Positions 1-12,408 are shown, counted from the stretch's first letter. The stretch: DNA of 64,000 nucleotides from Simiduia litorea (GCF_042853465.1 NZ_AP031497.1:496001-560000), one strand, 5' to 3'. Numbers and translations are program-made. Notes: generated by a model from the letters alone, not told the origin.

Positions 1-1
1 T

Positions 2-76
2 GGCACTGCGGAACCGGCTGTTCAGGAAAATAAACCTAAGGCTGCTCCCGATATTAAAACCGTGGGTTTAAGCTAA
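2..76 (+). CDS. C-terminal tail of an unidentified protein (cut by window start)
   Basis: An open frame enters from the left edge and ends at a TAA at 74-76. The visible 24 residues are rich in Ala, Pro, Lys and Glu (ends KTVGLS) and look like a disordered tail. In Pseudomonas-type genomes a bactofilin-like polymer-forming protein often precedes erpA, so that is a possible identity, but only from context; nothing in these residues proves it. Confidence 0.45.
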   Translation, partial: GTAEPAVQENKPKAAPDIKTVGLS

Positions 77-175
77 TTTAGTCTCACCACAATAGTTGAC
101 TAAAACACTGGGGTAATCGGATAATGGCTCCCCGTTTGGCAGCTACAGTGCATGCTACGGTTAGCAGGAGAAGTT

Positions 176-529
176 ATGTCGGCCCCAGAAGTGTTTATCC
201 CTCAAGCTCTGAATGTCACCAGCGGCGCAGCGGCGAAGGTGGCGAGTCTTATCGAGGAGGAGGGAAACTCTGAATTGAAGTTGCGTGTGTATGTTACCGG
301 CGGTGGCTGCTCTGGCTTTCAGTATGGCTTTGCTTTTGAAGAGTTATTGTCTGACGACGATACAATCGTCGAAAAGGATGGCATTAAAGTGGTGGTGGAC
401 GCCATGAGTTACCCTTACTTAGTGGGTTCTCAGGTGGATTACGAAGAGGGCTTGCAGGGGTCTCGATTTGTGGTTCAAAACCCGAATGCGTCGAGTACTT
501 GCGGTTGTGGCTCAAGCTTTTCGATGTAA
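176..529 (+). CDS. erpA: Iron-sulfur cluster insertion protein ErpA
   Basis: A-type iron-sulfur carrier that hands [4Fe-4S] clusters to apo-enzymes in the cytoplasm, including isoprenoid enzymes. The 117-residue product has the three family cysteines: one in GGGCSGFQY (about residue 49) and two in the C-terminal CGCGSSFS. The ATG at 176 is chosen over an in-frame upstream start at 152 because AGGAG lies just before it and the protein then has normal family length. It is followed by a strong palindromic terminator shared with the convergent minus-strand gene. The order erpA-anmK-M23 peptidase-tyrS is that of Pseudomonas. Confidence 0.95.
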   Translation: MSAPEVFIPQALNVTSGAAAKVASLIEEEGNSELKLRVYVTGGGCSGFQYGFAFEELLSDDDTIVEKDGIKVVVDAMSYPYLVGSQVDYEEGLQGSRFVVQNPNASSTCGCGSSFSM

Positions 530-535
530 TGTAAA

Positions 536-579
536 CAACCAATAAAAAAGGGAGCCTAGGCTCCCTTTTTTATTGGTTG
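536..579. terminator. Bidirectional terminator, perfect 44-bp palindrome
   Basis: Positions 536-579 read the same on both strands: 22-nt arms with no unpaired spacer, centre CTAG, with A6 before and T6 after a GGGAGCC/GGCTCCC core. It lies between the stop of erpA (529) and the stop of the convergent gene (587), so it can end transcription from both sides. Confidence 0.9.
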
Positions 580-586
580 GATTGGT

Positions 587-1486
587 TTAATTCAACAAGC
601 TCGTTCTAAAAACGTGCAAGGTCGCTTTGCTATTAACATCGTAAATTAAGGTGAAATCTTGGTCGGCTTTGTCCTTTGGGATGCTGACCCAAAAGGTGTC
701 GTTATAAATTTTGAAGCCCCACATGCCTGCTTCTAATTTCAGTGTAAGCTTAAAAAGCTTGCCGCCAATATAGTCCAATGACTCAGTGGCACGGCCGCGG
801 TTATGATTTAGTTTGACGTTGTTTAGTGGTGCTGTGCCTGCAGGCTTGGCAAGCAGCGCGTTAATAGTTTGCTTGGCGAAGGCTGCGTCGGCTGTACTTT
901 CTTCTGTTGGCGTTGGCCAGCTTGCGGGCTGGGTAAGCTCTGGGGCCGTGGTTTGTGCTTCCACTACCGGCGCAGGCGCTGCATCGGGCTTTGGAGAAGG
1001 TATGGCAACCGCCGGCGCTGGCTTTGGCTTGCGCTGACTTTCGGCAATTCTAGCTTCTTCGATCGTGATTTCGGCGAGTCGCTTGTTCAATTCAATTTCG
1101 TGCGCCTGGATGCTGGTGAGCTCGTTTTTCGCGCTGTCTAATCGCTCTTGCATGCGCTCGGTTTTCGCTTCAGTGCGGTTGTAGCGAATGGAGGCGTGGG
1201 TGGCTGCGCGCGCGGTGCTGTCGCCAGGGTTTTCTTCGGCTTTGCCGATGGCTTCTGATAGCTTGGCCTCTTGTTTTTCGAGCGCGGCATCTGCGGCGGC
1301 AACGTCTTCCTTCGCACGGGCAATCCGGTCGCGTAAGTATTCAGTTCGCTCTTTGTGCTGAGTTAACGTGGCATTGATGCTCTTGCGCTCTTTTGCTAGG
1401 GCGTCGAGAGATTGAGCGAATGCCTGGTGGGTGACGAGGCAAAAAAGGGCGAAAATCAGTGCTGTGGTAGGGCGTAATAGGCGCAT
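587..1486 (-). CDS. Secreted coiled-coil protein of unknown function
   Basis: I do not recognise a family. The 299-residue product starts with a signal peptide (about residues 1-24, cleavage after HQAFA). Next comes a Glu/Lys/Ala-rich helical stretch (about 27-150) with coiled-coil character, then a Pro/Ala-rich linker (about 152-190). A compact C-terminal segment (about 200-299) contains LDYIGGKLFKLTL and MWGFKIYNDTFWVSIPK, likely beta structure. It is probably periplasmic or envelope-attached, a coiled-coil spacer with a small C-terminal domain. It stands alone between the bidirectional terminator and anmK. No clear ribosome binding site is visible before the ATG. Confidence 0.75.
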   Translation of the reverse strand: MRLLRPTTALIFALFCLVTHQAFAQSLDALAKERKSINATLTQHKERTEYLRDRIARAKEDVAAADAALEKQEAKLSEAIGKAEENPGDSTARAATHASIRYNRTEAKTERMQERLDSAKNELTSIQAHEIELNKRLAEITIEEARIAESQRKPKPAPAVAIPSPKPDAAPAPVVEAQTTAPELTQPASWPTPTEESTADAAFAKQTINALLAKPAGTAPLNNVKLNHNRGRATESLDYIGGKLFKLTLKLEAGMWGFKIYNDTFWVSIPKDKADQDFTLIYDVNSKATLHVFRTSLLN

Positions 1487-1601
1487 AAAATAAAGTATTC
1501 TGGCTCGTAGGTTGAAATCGGGTGCGAATTATACGCGATAAAAATGTACATTATTTGATCATTTGTGACTGATTAGTCAAAAAATCTATGGCGCGCGTAC
1601 G

Positions 1602-2702
1602 TTAATAGTAGACAGCGCCGAGAATAGCGGGGCGTTTTGCGCCGGTGACAGAGCATAAATTGCCAGGTCTTCGGGCTAGCGTTTCGCGAGCTAGCCAAGC
1701 AAAGGCCATGGCCTCCATCCACTGTGCGTCTATGCCGGCAGTATTTGAAGATTCAACTAACCAGTCCGGTAACAGGCGTTTGATAGCGCGCATGAGCGCT
1801 TGGTTTTTTGAGCCGCCACCGCAGATATACAGCTCTTGGCTGGGTAATGCGATACAGGCGTCACTGATGACTTGCGCGGTGAATTCGCACAAAGTTGCCT
1901 GAACATCGGTTGGGCTGATTTCTGATAGATTGGCCAGTCTAGTGTTTAGCCATGACAGGTTAAAGGCTTCTCTGCCGGTGCTTTTCGGCGCGGCCTGGCT
2001 TAGGAACGGATGTTCGAGCAAGGTGCCCAGCAGCTCTGCATGAGGCTTGCCAGTCGCGGCCCAGTCGCCGTTCGCATCAAATGCTTTGCCTTGATGTTGT
2101 TGTATCCAGCAGTCCATCAATACATTGCCTGGGCCCAAGTCATAGCCGTTGGGAGCGCCCTCACTTGGCAGCCAAGTAAGATTGCTCATGCCGCCGATAT
2201 TGACTACAACGCGGTTGCTTTGTTGACTCTTTAGGGCCCAGTGGTGAAACGCCGGTGCGAGTGGCGCGCCTTGGCCGCCGGCCGCCATGTCTCGGCGACG
2301 AAAGTCGGCCACCGTAGTTATCCCGGTTGTTTCGGCGATCAGGTTGGCGTCGCCAATTTGTAAGGTAAAGCCTGATGTGTTGCTAGTGGGCGGGCGGTGG
2401 CGCACGGTTTGACCGTGACTGCCAATAGCAGTGACTTGATGTGTCGGTATTTGCTGCTGTTTCAATAGTGCTAAGGCGCAGTCTGCGAAGGCAAGGCCGA
2501 GCTGGGCGTCGAGCGCCCCTAGTTGCTCCAGCGAGCAAGTGGCGCTGTCAGCTAGGGTGTGAATGGCGGTTTGAAGTGCCTTGCTGAACGGTTGGCTAAG
2601 GGCGCCGATCAGTGTCGCTTTGTTATCTTCGAAGGCGACCAAGGCCGCATCAATGCCATCTGCGCTAGTGCCGGACATCAGCCCGACGAATAACTCTTTC
2701 AC
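1602..2702 (-). CDS. anmK: Anhydro-N-acetylmuramic acid kinase AnmK
   Basis: Phosphorylates and hydrolyses 1,6-anhydro-MurNAc to MurNAc-6-phosphate in cytoplasmic cell-wall recycling. The 366 residues match the family length. The N-terminal phosphate-binding motif GLMSGTSADGID, the GSHGQTVRH motif and VVNIGGMSNLTWLP are all present, as is the GGGSKN segment near the C-terminus. The start is GTG (2700-2702), six bases after the stop of the upstream M23 peptidase gene, with no strong Shine-Dalgarno, so translation is probably coupled. Its neighbour cleaves peptidoglycan cross-links, so the pair plausibly serves wall turnover and recycling. Confidence 0.95.
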   Translation of the reverse strand: MKELFVGLMSGTSADGIDAALVAFEDNKATLIGALSQPFSKALQTAIHTLADSATCSLEQLGALDAQLGLAFADCALALLKQQQIPTHQVTAIGSHGQTVRHRPPTSNTSGFTLQIGDANLIAETTGITTVADFRRRDMAAGGQGAPLAPAFHHWALKSQQSNRVVVNIGGMSNLTWLPSEGAPNGYDLGPGNVLMDCWIQQHQGKAFDANGDWAATGKPHAELLGTLLEHPFLSQAAPKSTGREAFNLSWLNTRLANLSEISPTDVQATLCEFTAQVISDACIALPSQELYICGGGSKNQALMRAIKRLLPDWLVESSNTAGIDAQWMEAMAFAWLARETLARRPGNLCSVTGAKRPAILGAVYY

Positions 2703-2708
2703 GCTAGT

Positions 2709-4046
2709 TTAGTTATCAAGCTGAGCAACTTGTGAGGTGCGCTGGAAGTTTTCAAGCGCAGCAAGTGCGGTTGCAGTTTGGGCGTGAAACCTTGGCAACT
2801 CTGCGCGGGCAATAGCATTAGCTTTCGGCAGTGCGACGGTTACAGGGTTTCTAACGGCGCCATTGACATAAAATTCGTAGTGTAAGTGCGGCCCAGTGGC
2901 GAGCCCAGTTGAGCCCACATAGCCAATGACCTGTCCTTGCCTAACGCGAGAGCCGGCGCGCACGCCTTTAGCGAATTTACTTAAGTGCGCATACAGGGTG
3001 CGGTAGGTTTGGCCGTGCTGAAGAATGACGGCGTTGCCGTAGCCACCCTTGCGGCTGGCGTGAATGACCTTGCCGTCACCGGTGGCGCGGATGGGGGTGC
3101 CAGTACTCGCGGCGTAATCAGTGCCTTTATGGGCGCGGATGCTGTGTAATACTGGGTGCTTGCGTTTTAGATTGAAATGCGAGCTGATGCGGGCGAAATC
3201 CAAGGGCGAGCGCAAAAATTCTTTGCGCATGCTATCGCCCTCGGGCGTAAAGAAATGTGAGTCGCCGTTTTCATTGGTGTAGCGCACGGCTTTGAATGTT
3301 TTACCTTGGTTGGTAAATTCCGCGGCTAATATGGCGCCGTTATCCAATTTTTCACCGTCCAGAAAGCGCTCTTGGTAGACTAGGCTAAAGCTATCGCCCT
3401 CTCTAATGTCTAAGGCAAAATCGACGTCCCAACCGAAAATATTGGCCAGTTCCATAATTAGGCTAGGCTCCATGCCCGCTTCTTGGCCTGCTAAAAATAA
3501 GGAACTCTTAATTTCAGCCTTTCGAAAAGCGGTAATGATATCTGGCTGCTTCTCGACAATTTGATCGTTAAAACCCGATTCAGTGCGCTGGTAAAGCTCG
3601 TGGGTTAACGGGCTGGTAACGTAGCGAAGTTGGTCTAATTTACCGCTTTGGTCGAGCTGAAAGCCCAGTACTTGGCCTGGGTGTATGCGCTTCAGTGACG
3701 CCGCCGCGTTTTTATTACTGATGACTTCATAGACGTCTTTGTCGGACAGACCGGCGCGCTGGAAAATCAGGGATAGGTTGTCGCCGCTGCGCACGGTGAA
3801 TTCTTGCCATTGAGCGCCGACGGCTGGCGCCGGTGGCTCTTCGGCTAGGCGCACATCGGCCAGCTTTTCCGTTTCAATATTTAAATCCAGCGCCTGAACC
3901 GTGTGCTTTGTGGCGCCAGCTTGCTCGGAAGGAAATAATAAGAAAACGAGAGAAAGCGAAGCGGTTAATGCACTAGCGGCAATTAAGTGGCCTTTTGGGA
4001 AGTGCGGCTGCTTTTTGGATTTGCTTTGTTTTTCAGTCGCTTGCAT
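2709..4046 (-). CDS. M23 family peptidoglycan endopeptidase (MepM/OapA-like)
   Basis: Zinc D,D-endopeptidase predicted to cut peptidoglycan cross-links in the periplasm. It has 445 residues with a basic N-terminus and one membrane anchor (about 19-40). A LysM/OapA-type region begins at about residue 82 (FTVRSGDNLSLIFQRAGL). The C-terminal peptidase M23 domain carries the metal motifs HKGTDYAA and HLHYEFY plus GNAVILQHG. AGGAT precedes the ATG. Same position as the M23 gene next to tyrS in Pseudomonas; MepM is the closest well-studied relative. All metal ligands appear intact, so it should be active. Confidence 0.92.
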   Translation of the reverse strand: MQATEKQSKSKKQPHFPKGHLIAASALTASLSLVFLLFPSEQAGATKHTVQALDLNIETEKLADVRLAEEPPAPAVGAQWQEFTVRSGDNLSLIFQRAGLSDKDVYEVISNKNAAASLKRIHPGQVLGFQLDQSGKLDQLRYVTSPLTHELYQRTESGFNDQIVEKQPDIITAFRKAEIKSSLFLAGQEAGMEPSLIMELANIFGWDVDFALDIREGDSFSLVYQERFLDGEKLDNGAILAAEFTNQGKTFKAVRYTNENGDSHFFTPEGDSMRKEFLRSPLDFARISSHFNLKRKHPVLHSIRAHKGTDYAASTGTPIRATGDGKVIHASRKGGYGNAVILQHGQTYRTLYAHLSKFAKGVRAGSRVRQGQVIGYVGSTGLATGPHLHYEFYVNGAVRNPVTVALPKANAIARAELPRFHAQTATALAALENFQRTSQVAQLDN

Positions 4047-4153
4047 AACTATCCTAAACCTGCTCTTAAGTGCTTGGGCTAAGGTGTCAATATATATCAG
4101 AAAAAAACGCCCTTGTCACAGGTTGTGCTTAGCTGCAACTCTATGGCGTGTAC

Positions 4154-4181
4154 TTGTAATTGGTCTTTTTTCGGGTATGGT
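4154..4181 (+). promoter_or_regulatory. Probable sigma70 promoter of tyrS
   Basis: TTGTAA (4154-4159), a 16-base spacer and TATGGT (4176-4181), followed by a C-rich TGCCGTCC discriminator. It sits in the 199-base divergent gap, leaving a leader of about 55-60 bases before tyrS. Seen by eye; not mapped. Confidence 0.4.
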
Positions 4182-4245
4182 TGCCGTCCTCAAGGCTGCT
4201 ACCTAGCGGTTTATATAGATTTTTAGGCGTTTGGAAAGAGCGAAG

Positions 4246-5544
4246 ATGACAAAAGTAGATGCTGGTTTGTTGGCCGATTTAACGGCGCGCGGCTTGGTTG
4301 CTCAGATGACCGGTGACAAAGCCCTGGAGACCTATTTGGCTGAAGGCTCGCGCACGCTGTATTGCGGCTTTGATCCGACGGCCGACAGTCTACACATTGG
4401 TAGCTTGGTTCCGCTTCTGACACTTAAGCGTTTTCAGATGGCGGGCCATAAACCGCTGGCATTGGTGGGCGGCGCCACGGGGTTGATTGGCGACCCGTCC
4501 TTTAAGGCGGCTGAGCGCAAATTGAATACCCCCGACGTGGTCTCCAGCTGGGTCGATAAACTGAAAGCTCAAGTGTCGGCTTTTATTGATTTTAATGCTG
4601 CCGAGAATGGTGCCGAGGTGGTTAACAACCTCGATTGGACGGCTGGCATGGATGTGCTGACTTTCCTGCGCGATGTGGGTAAGCACTTCTCTGTTAACAA
4701 TATGATCAATAAAGAATCGGTTAAGCAGCGGCTCGATCGCGAGGGTGCGGGCATCTCCTTTACCGAGTTCACCTATATGTTGCTGCAGTCCTTTGATTTC
4801 GCGGAGTTATATAAGCGACATAATTGCACCCTGCAAATTGGTGGCTCTGATCAATGGGGCAATATCACTGGCGGCGTAGATCTCGCGCGCCGCATGCATG
4901 GCGGTCAGGTGTTTGGTCTGACCTTGCCGCTGGTGACCAAATCTGATGGCACCAAGTTTGGCAAAACCGAAAGTGGCACTATTTGGCTGGATGCGAAAAA
5001 GACCTCGCCTTACGCGTTTTATCAGTTCTGGCTGAATACCGCTGATGCAGATGTGTATAAGTTTTTGCGTTACTTTACTTTTTTACCTGTGGAGGCGATC
5101 GCTCAGATCGAAGCTGAAGATGAGGCCGCACAGGGTCGCCCCCAGGCTCAGGCGGTGCTCGCCCAAGAAGTAACGCAGTTAGTGCACGGCGAGACAGGCT
5201 TGTTGGCTGCACAACGTATCACTGAAGCGTTGTTTGTGGGCAATGTGTCGAGCTTGTCCGAGTCCGATTTGGAGCAGCTATCTCAAGATGGCTTGCCGTC
5301 GAGTGTTTTACATCTTGAAGGTCTGCCTCTTACTCAGTTATTGGCAGATGCTGGGATGGCGCCTTCCGGCAAGCAGGTCAAGGATGCGCTGCAGCGCAAT
5401 GCGGTCGAGGTAAACACGCAGCCGGTTAGCTTGGATATGAATATGGAGTCGGCCGTTATATTTGATCCTGCCAAAGCGCTTTACGGCCGTTTTTTCTTGG
5501 TGAAGCTGGGCAAGAAAAAATATCATCTGTTTTCGCTGGTTTAG
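4246..5544 (+). CDS. tyrS: Tyrosyl-tRNA synthetase
   Basis: Charges tRNA-Tyr. Class I synthetase of the E. coli TyrS type. From the ATG at 4246 it has 432 residues; an in-frame TTG at 4231 exists, but the ATG fits the family N-terminus and has AGAG upstream. Signature motifs: YCGFDPTADSLHIGS (HIGH class), VGGATGLIGDPS, LQIGGSDQWGNITGG (tyrosine site) and KFGKTESG (KMSKS class). A C-terminal S4-like RNA-binding domain starts at about residue 365. A terminator follows at once, so it is monocistronic and separate from the rRNA operon. Confidence 0.96.
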   Translation: MTKVDAGLLADLTARGLVAQMTGDKALETYLAEGSRTLYCGFDPTADSLHIGSLVPLLTLKRFQMAGHKPLALVGGATGLIGDPSFKAAERKLNTPDVVSSWVDKLKAQVSAFIDFNAAENGAEVVNNLDWTAGMDVLTFLRDVGKHFSVNNMINKESVKQRLDREGAGISFTEFTYMLLQSFDFAELYKRHNCTLQIGGSDQWGNITGGVDLARRMHGGQVFGLTLPLVTKSDGTKFGKTESGTIWLDAKKTSPYAFYQFWLNTADADVYKFLRYFTFLPVEAIAQIEAEDEAAQGRPQAQAVLAQEVTQLVHGETGLLAAQRITEALFVGNVSSLSESDLEQLSQDGLPSSVLHLEGLPLTQLLADAGMAPSGKQVKDALQRNAVEVNTQPVSLDMNMESAVIFDPAKALYGRFFLVKLGKKKYHLFSLV

Positions 5545-5570
5545 TGCAAAAGTTTTGCGTTACTTGTTCA

Positions 5571-5598
5571 AAAAACACCCGCTTTTGCGGGTGTTTTT
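5571..5598 (+). terminator. Rho-independent terminator of tyrS
   Basis: Hairpin with arms AAAAACACCCGC and GCGGGTGTTTTT around a TTTT loop, 26 bases after the tyrS stop. The A-run on the left makes it potentially bidirectional. Confidence 0.85.
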
Positions 5599-5638
5599 GC
5601 ATCTGCAGTTGGTGTCTTAAAAAACTTCCAAAAAGTAC

Positions 5639-5666
5639 TTGCCAAGATTTCTCTGATGCGTAGAAT
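5639..5666 (+). promoter_or_regulatory. rRNA operon promoter, upstream copy
   Basis: TTGCCA (5639-5644), a 16-base spacer and TAGAAT (5661-5666), preceded by an A-rich tract (5619-5636) that can act as an UP element. The box TGCGTAGAATGCGC (5657-5670) recurs exactly in the second promoter. The GC-rich discriminator after the -10 is the hallmark of stringent control. From here to 6082 there is no protein gene, only leader and promoter DNA. Confidence 0.7.
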
Positions 5667-5829
5667 GCGCGCCTCTCCAGACGGAACAGGCGGCAACGCA
5701 GCGAAGTTTGAGAGGTTTTGAAAAGAGTCTGGTCGCCGCGCAAGCGAAGTCGATAAGATGTTGAAATTCAAAACCTTAGCGTGTTGATGGTTTTTAGATA
5801 GCTTGTTCGCAAGATGTTTAAAAAAGAGA

Positions 5830-5857
5830 TTGACAGGCGTAGAGAGATGCGTAGAAT
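5830..5857 (+). promoter_or_regulatory. rRNA operon promoter, downstream copy
   Basis: Perfect TTGACA (5830-5835), a 16-base spacer and TAGAAT (5852-5857), with an A-rich UP-like tract just upstream (5812-5829). The spacer end, -10 and discriminator (TGCGTAGAATGCGC) are identical to the upstream promoter 191 bases away. Transcription would start near 5864 and give a leader of about 220 bases. Confidence 0.8.
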
Positions 5858-5893
5858 GCGCATCCCACGGTTGAGGCCCAGAGCGCCTAACCG

Positions 5894-5905
5894 AGATCTT
5901 TAACA
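5894..5905 (+). promoter_or_regulatory. boxA-like antitermination site in rRNA leader
   Basis: The sequence AGATCTTTAACA (5894-5905) matches the boxA core CTTTAACA that recruits NusB-NusE for rRNA antitermination. The canonical copy is in the 16S-23S spacer at 8330. Confidence 0.6.
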
Positions 5906-5909
5906 GCTG

Positions 5910-7663
<1,754 letters not shown>

Positions 7664-7687
7664 AACTGGACGTAGTGAAGATTAAAA

Positions 7688-7722
7688 GCTGCAAGCTACA
7701 AGCCGTATGCTACAAGCTGGGT
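7688..7722 (+). repeat. Degenerate heptamer array (GCTRCAA type) in 16S-23S spacer
   Basis: Five successive 7-base units: GCTGCAA, GCTACAA, GCCGTAT, GCTACAA, GCTGGGT. Units 2 and 4 are identical. Related units, inverted, occur at 12321-12363. It lies between the pre-16S stem and tRNA-Ile. Confidence 0.6.
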
Positions 7723-7786
7723 TTGGCCTGAGGGTTCAACGTAGTTTGTAGAAAGATCATCGGTTAACGCCGAGGTCACGGTTTCT

Positions 7787-7863
<77 letters not shown>

Positions 7864-8109
7864 AATTTCCGTAATGCTTCGTTGGATAACCGCTCATGTG
7901 CTATACGCACACTACGCGATTCTCCGCCTCGCCTTACGAAAATTACATCTTCTCCTTTTTGCTTTTAAAGCTAAAAGAAAAGGTGGTAACGCAGAGATTT
8001 TTTTGATTGGCAAGGCGCGCGCCGAGCGAGTGAAGGAACTTACTTATGTAAGTGACTGAGTGAGTGAGAAGCAGCAACGCCGCGAAGCAAAAAAAGATCA
8101 AGTTAACGA
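7864..8109 (+). other. 246-bp insert between tRNA-Ile and tRNA-Ala
   Basis: This gap is usually much shorter in related operons. It holds no convincing gene. Visible structures: GTGCTATACGCAC (7898-7910), a CTCCTTTTT/AAAAAGG-like imperfect hairpin around GCTTTTAAAGC (7951-7982), and ACTTACTTATGTAAGT (8038-8053) flanked by GAG-rich TGACTGAGTGAGTGAG. The composition suggests a small palindromic intergenic repeat element inserted in the spacer; copies elsewhere cannot be checked here. Confidence 0.5.
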
Positions 8110-8185
8110 GGGGCTATAGCTCAGCTGGGAGAGCGCTTGGTTTGCATCCAAGAGGTCTGCGGTTCGATCCCGCATAGCTCCACCA
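8110..8185 (+). tRNA. alaT: tRNA-Ala (TGC)
   Basis: 76 bases including encoded CCA. GGGGCTA pairs with TAGCTCC (one G-T pair); the anticodon loop in TTGGTTTGCATCCAA reads TGC. Paired with tRNA-Ile in the rRNA spacer. Confidence 0.97.
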
Positions 8186-8524
8186 TTATTTTTAAATAAA
8201 TGATTGGTGTTGGTTGTTAAAAGAAAGATTTGCTTGATTCACTACGTAAGACATCAGAAACCTAATTTTTTGATGTAACCGCACGAAGGTTACAGAAAAA
8301 AGAAATTAGCTTTCTGGTTTCACACCAGCTGCTCTTTAACAAGATAAATGTAAAGTTGTAATAATTGCTGAAATAAAGATGAGTGTGTCTCAAGCACATA
8401 AATCTGGCGTAATTTGTTGTTGCAATTGACTTCAGTATTTTAGTTATCGCGAAAGCGTTAATTATTAATCGTTTGAAAATCAGATATTTTTAAAAAATAG
8501 TCAATACAGTCGCTTGTGTTATAT
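8186..8524 (+). promoter_or_regulatory. tRNA-Ala to 23S spacer with canonical boxA
   Basis: 339 bases without a gene. TGCTCTTTAACA at 8330-8341 is a perfect gammaproteobacterial boxA, needed for antitermination through 23S. The last bases (8517-8532) form the 5' arm of the pre-23S stem. The rest is AT-rich with no other recognised signal. Confidence 0.8.
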
Positions 8525-11410
<2,886 letters not shown>

Positions 11411-11721
11411 TATAACAGAAACGATTGTGTTGACGTTATTTTTTAGAAATGAAATAAAGTGATTTGAGAACGATCTGAAGTTATGTCTGAGAAATCAGAA
11501 CGACAAATGAATCAGATTTATGTAACAAAGAGACTCAGCATCTACAGAATTATTACGACGACTTTGTGATTGAAAGATGACAAAGGCATTTATCGCCCTA
11601 TTTGGAGTGAATCGCAAGTCACCGTCCATGGTACTTGAGCCCAGTCCAGCCCTTCATGGCTGGCCGTTCATGACCCCGCAAAGCAATGCTTTGCAGACGG
11701 AGCCATTCACCCATACCAGTT
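11411..11721 (+). other. 23S-5S spacer
   Basis: About 310 bases with no gene I can support. It contains short hairpins such as CCAGCCCTTCATGGCTGG (11645-11662) and GCAAAGCAATGCTTTGC (11679-11695). Probably only processing structures. Confidence 0.5.
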
Positions 11722-11841
11722 TGCTTGACGACCATAGCGATTTGGAACCACCTGATCCCATCCCGAACTCAGTAGTGAAACGAATTAGCGCCGATGGTAG
11801 TGTGGGGTTTCCCCATGTGAGAGTAGGACATTGTCAAGCAT
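11722..11841 (+). rRNA. rrf: 5S ribosomal RNA
   Basis: 120 bases. The terminal stem TGCTTGAC pairs with GTCAAGCA, and the conserved interior CCGAACTCAGTAGTGAAACG and GCGCCGATGGTAGTGTGGGG are present. It is the last gene of the rRNA operon, followed by a terminator. Confidence 0.97.
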
Positions 11842-11847
11842 CTAACT

Positions 11848-11884
11848 AAAAACGCCCTGTAGGATATCCTGCAGGGCGTTTTGC
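11848..11884 (+). terminator. rRNA operon terminator
   Basis: Stem AAAACGCCCTG/CAGGGCGTTTT enclosing the self-complementary AGGATATCCT, starting 7 bases after 5S. Strong Rho-independent form. Confidence 0.9.
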
Positions 11885-12251
11885 TTTGTGCGCTCTCACA
11901 AGGGTAATCGGAGTGCCGCACCACCCCTCTTTTTATTTGTGGCAGTTCTCGGGCTTCCTGCCCTTCACTGCACCGCCACATCCCTGTGGATTGGGGCCGC
12001 TAGCCGAGGCGTCGGACCGGCGGTCCAGCGACCAGCGGATGGCCGCCCCGCCGTCCCACTCCGCGCCCATGTGTGAGCGTGGCCGTAGATGTTATATCAA
12101 GGCGCGCCTCGCAGCTTTGCTGCCGGCGAAAGACGGGCTAATTTTTATAGAAGCGGATCAATTCAGGCGGCACCGAGGACTCGTCGGGAAGGCTGTGGCG
12201 CCAAGACCTTTCCGAGAACCAAGCTCTAAAGAAACAACCTGCAGATGCACA
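11885..12251. other. GC-rich intergenic island, possible small RNA
   Basis: No convincing protein gene. A 190-codon plus-strand frame crosses it, but its product is an Arg/Pro/Ser/Cys-rich string with no domain character and it runs into the next gene antisense. Hairpins include GGACCGGCGGTCC (12014-12026), GCAGCTTTGCTGC (12111-12123) and a longer stem in 12180-12215 (CTCG..GGGAAGG with CCTTTCCGAG). With the terminator at 12252 this looks like a possible plus-strand structured RNA; I could not match it to 6S, tmRNA or RNase P RNA. Confidence 0.3.
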
Positions 12252-12281
12252 AAAGCCCAACTGAGTACTCGGTTGGGCTTT
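12252..12281. terminator. Terminator-like hairpin
   Basis: Arms AAAGCCCAAC and GTTGGGCTTT around TGAGTACTCG. It could end the minus-strand thioredoxin-fold/DsbD operon (stop at 12409) or an unassigned plus-strand transcript. T-runs are short on both sides. Confidence 0.6.
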
Positions 12282-12320
12282 CGCTTTTACTTGCGAAGAT
12301 ATACCAGTGTCTGGAAAATT

Positions 12321-12401
12321 TTGCAGCTTGCAGGGGGCGGCCCCCCGCCTTGCCGCTTGTCTTTCCGTCGTTCCTGTCAGCTGTACCCTGTCAACTGTAA
12401 G
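12321..12401. repeat. Composite heptamer repeat region
   Basis: Left part: TTGCAGC, TTGCAGG, a 15-base GC core (12335-12349), then TTGCCGC and TTGTCTT; these units resemble the reverse complement of the GCTRCAA units in the rRNA spacer. Right part: CTGTCAG, CTGTACC, CTGTCAA, CTGTAAG at 12374-12401, a degenerate version of the exact CTGTCAA array at 42854. It ends 7 bases before the stop of the minus-strand gene. Confidence 0.55.
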
Positions 12402-12408
12402 CCACCTA

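Noticed and set aside
813..1141. Plus-strand frames inside the coiled-coil gene
   Set aside because: They mirror the Ala/Pro-rich and coiled-coil codons of the minus-strand gene, which has a signal peptide and better structure.
4231..4245. TTG start for tyrS five codons upstream
   Set aside because: The ATG at 4246 has AGAG just before it and gives the usual family N-terminus.
7874..8059. 61-codon frame in the spacer between tRNA-Ile and tRNA-Ala
   Set aside because: It is inside a palindrome-rich rRNA spacer, has no ribosome binding site and no recognisable product.
8401..8450. Internal promoter in the 16S-23S spacer (TTGACT at 8426)
   Set aside because: No acceptable -10 box at 16-18 bases.
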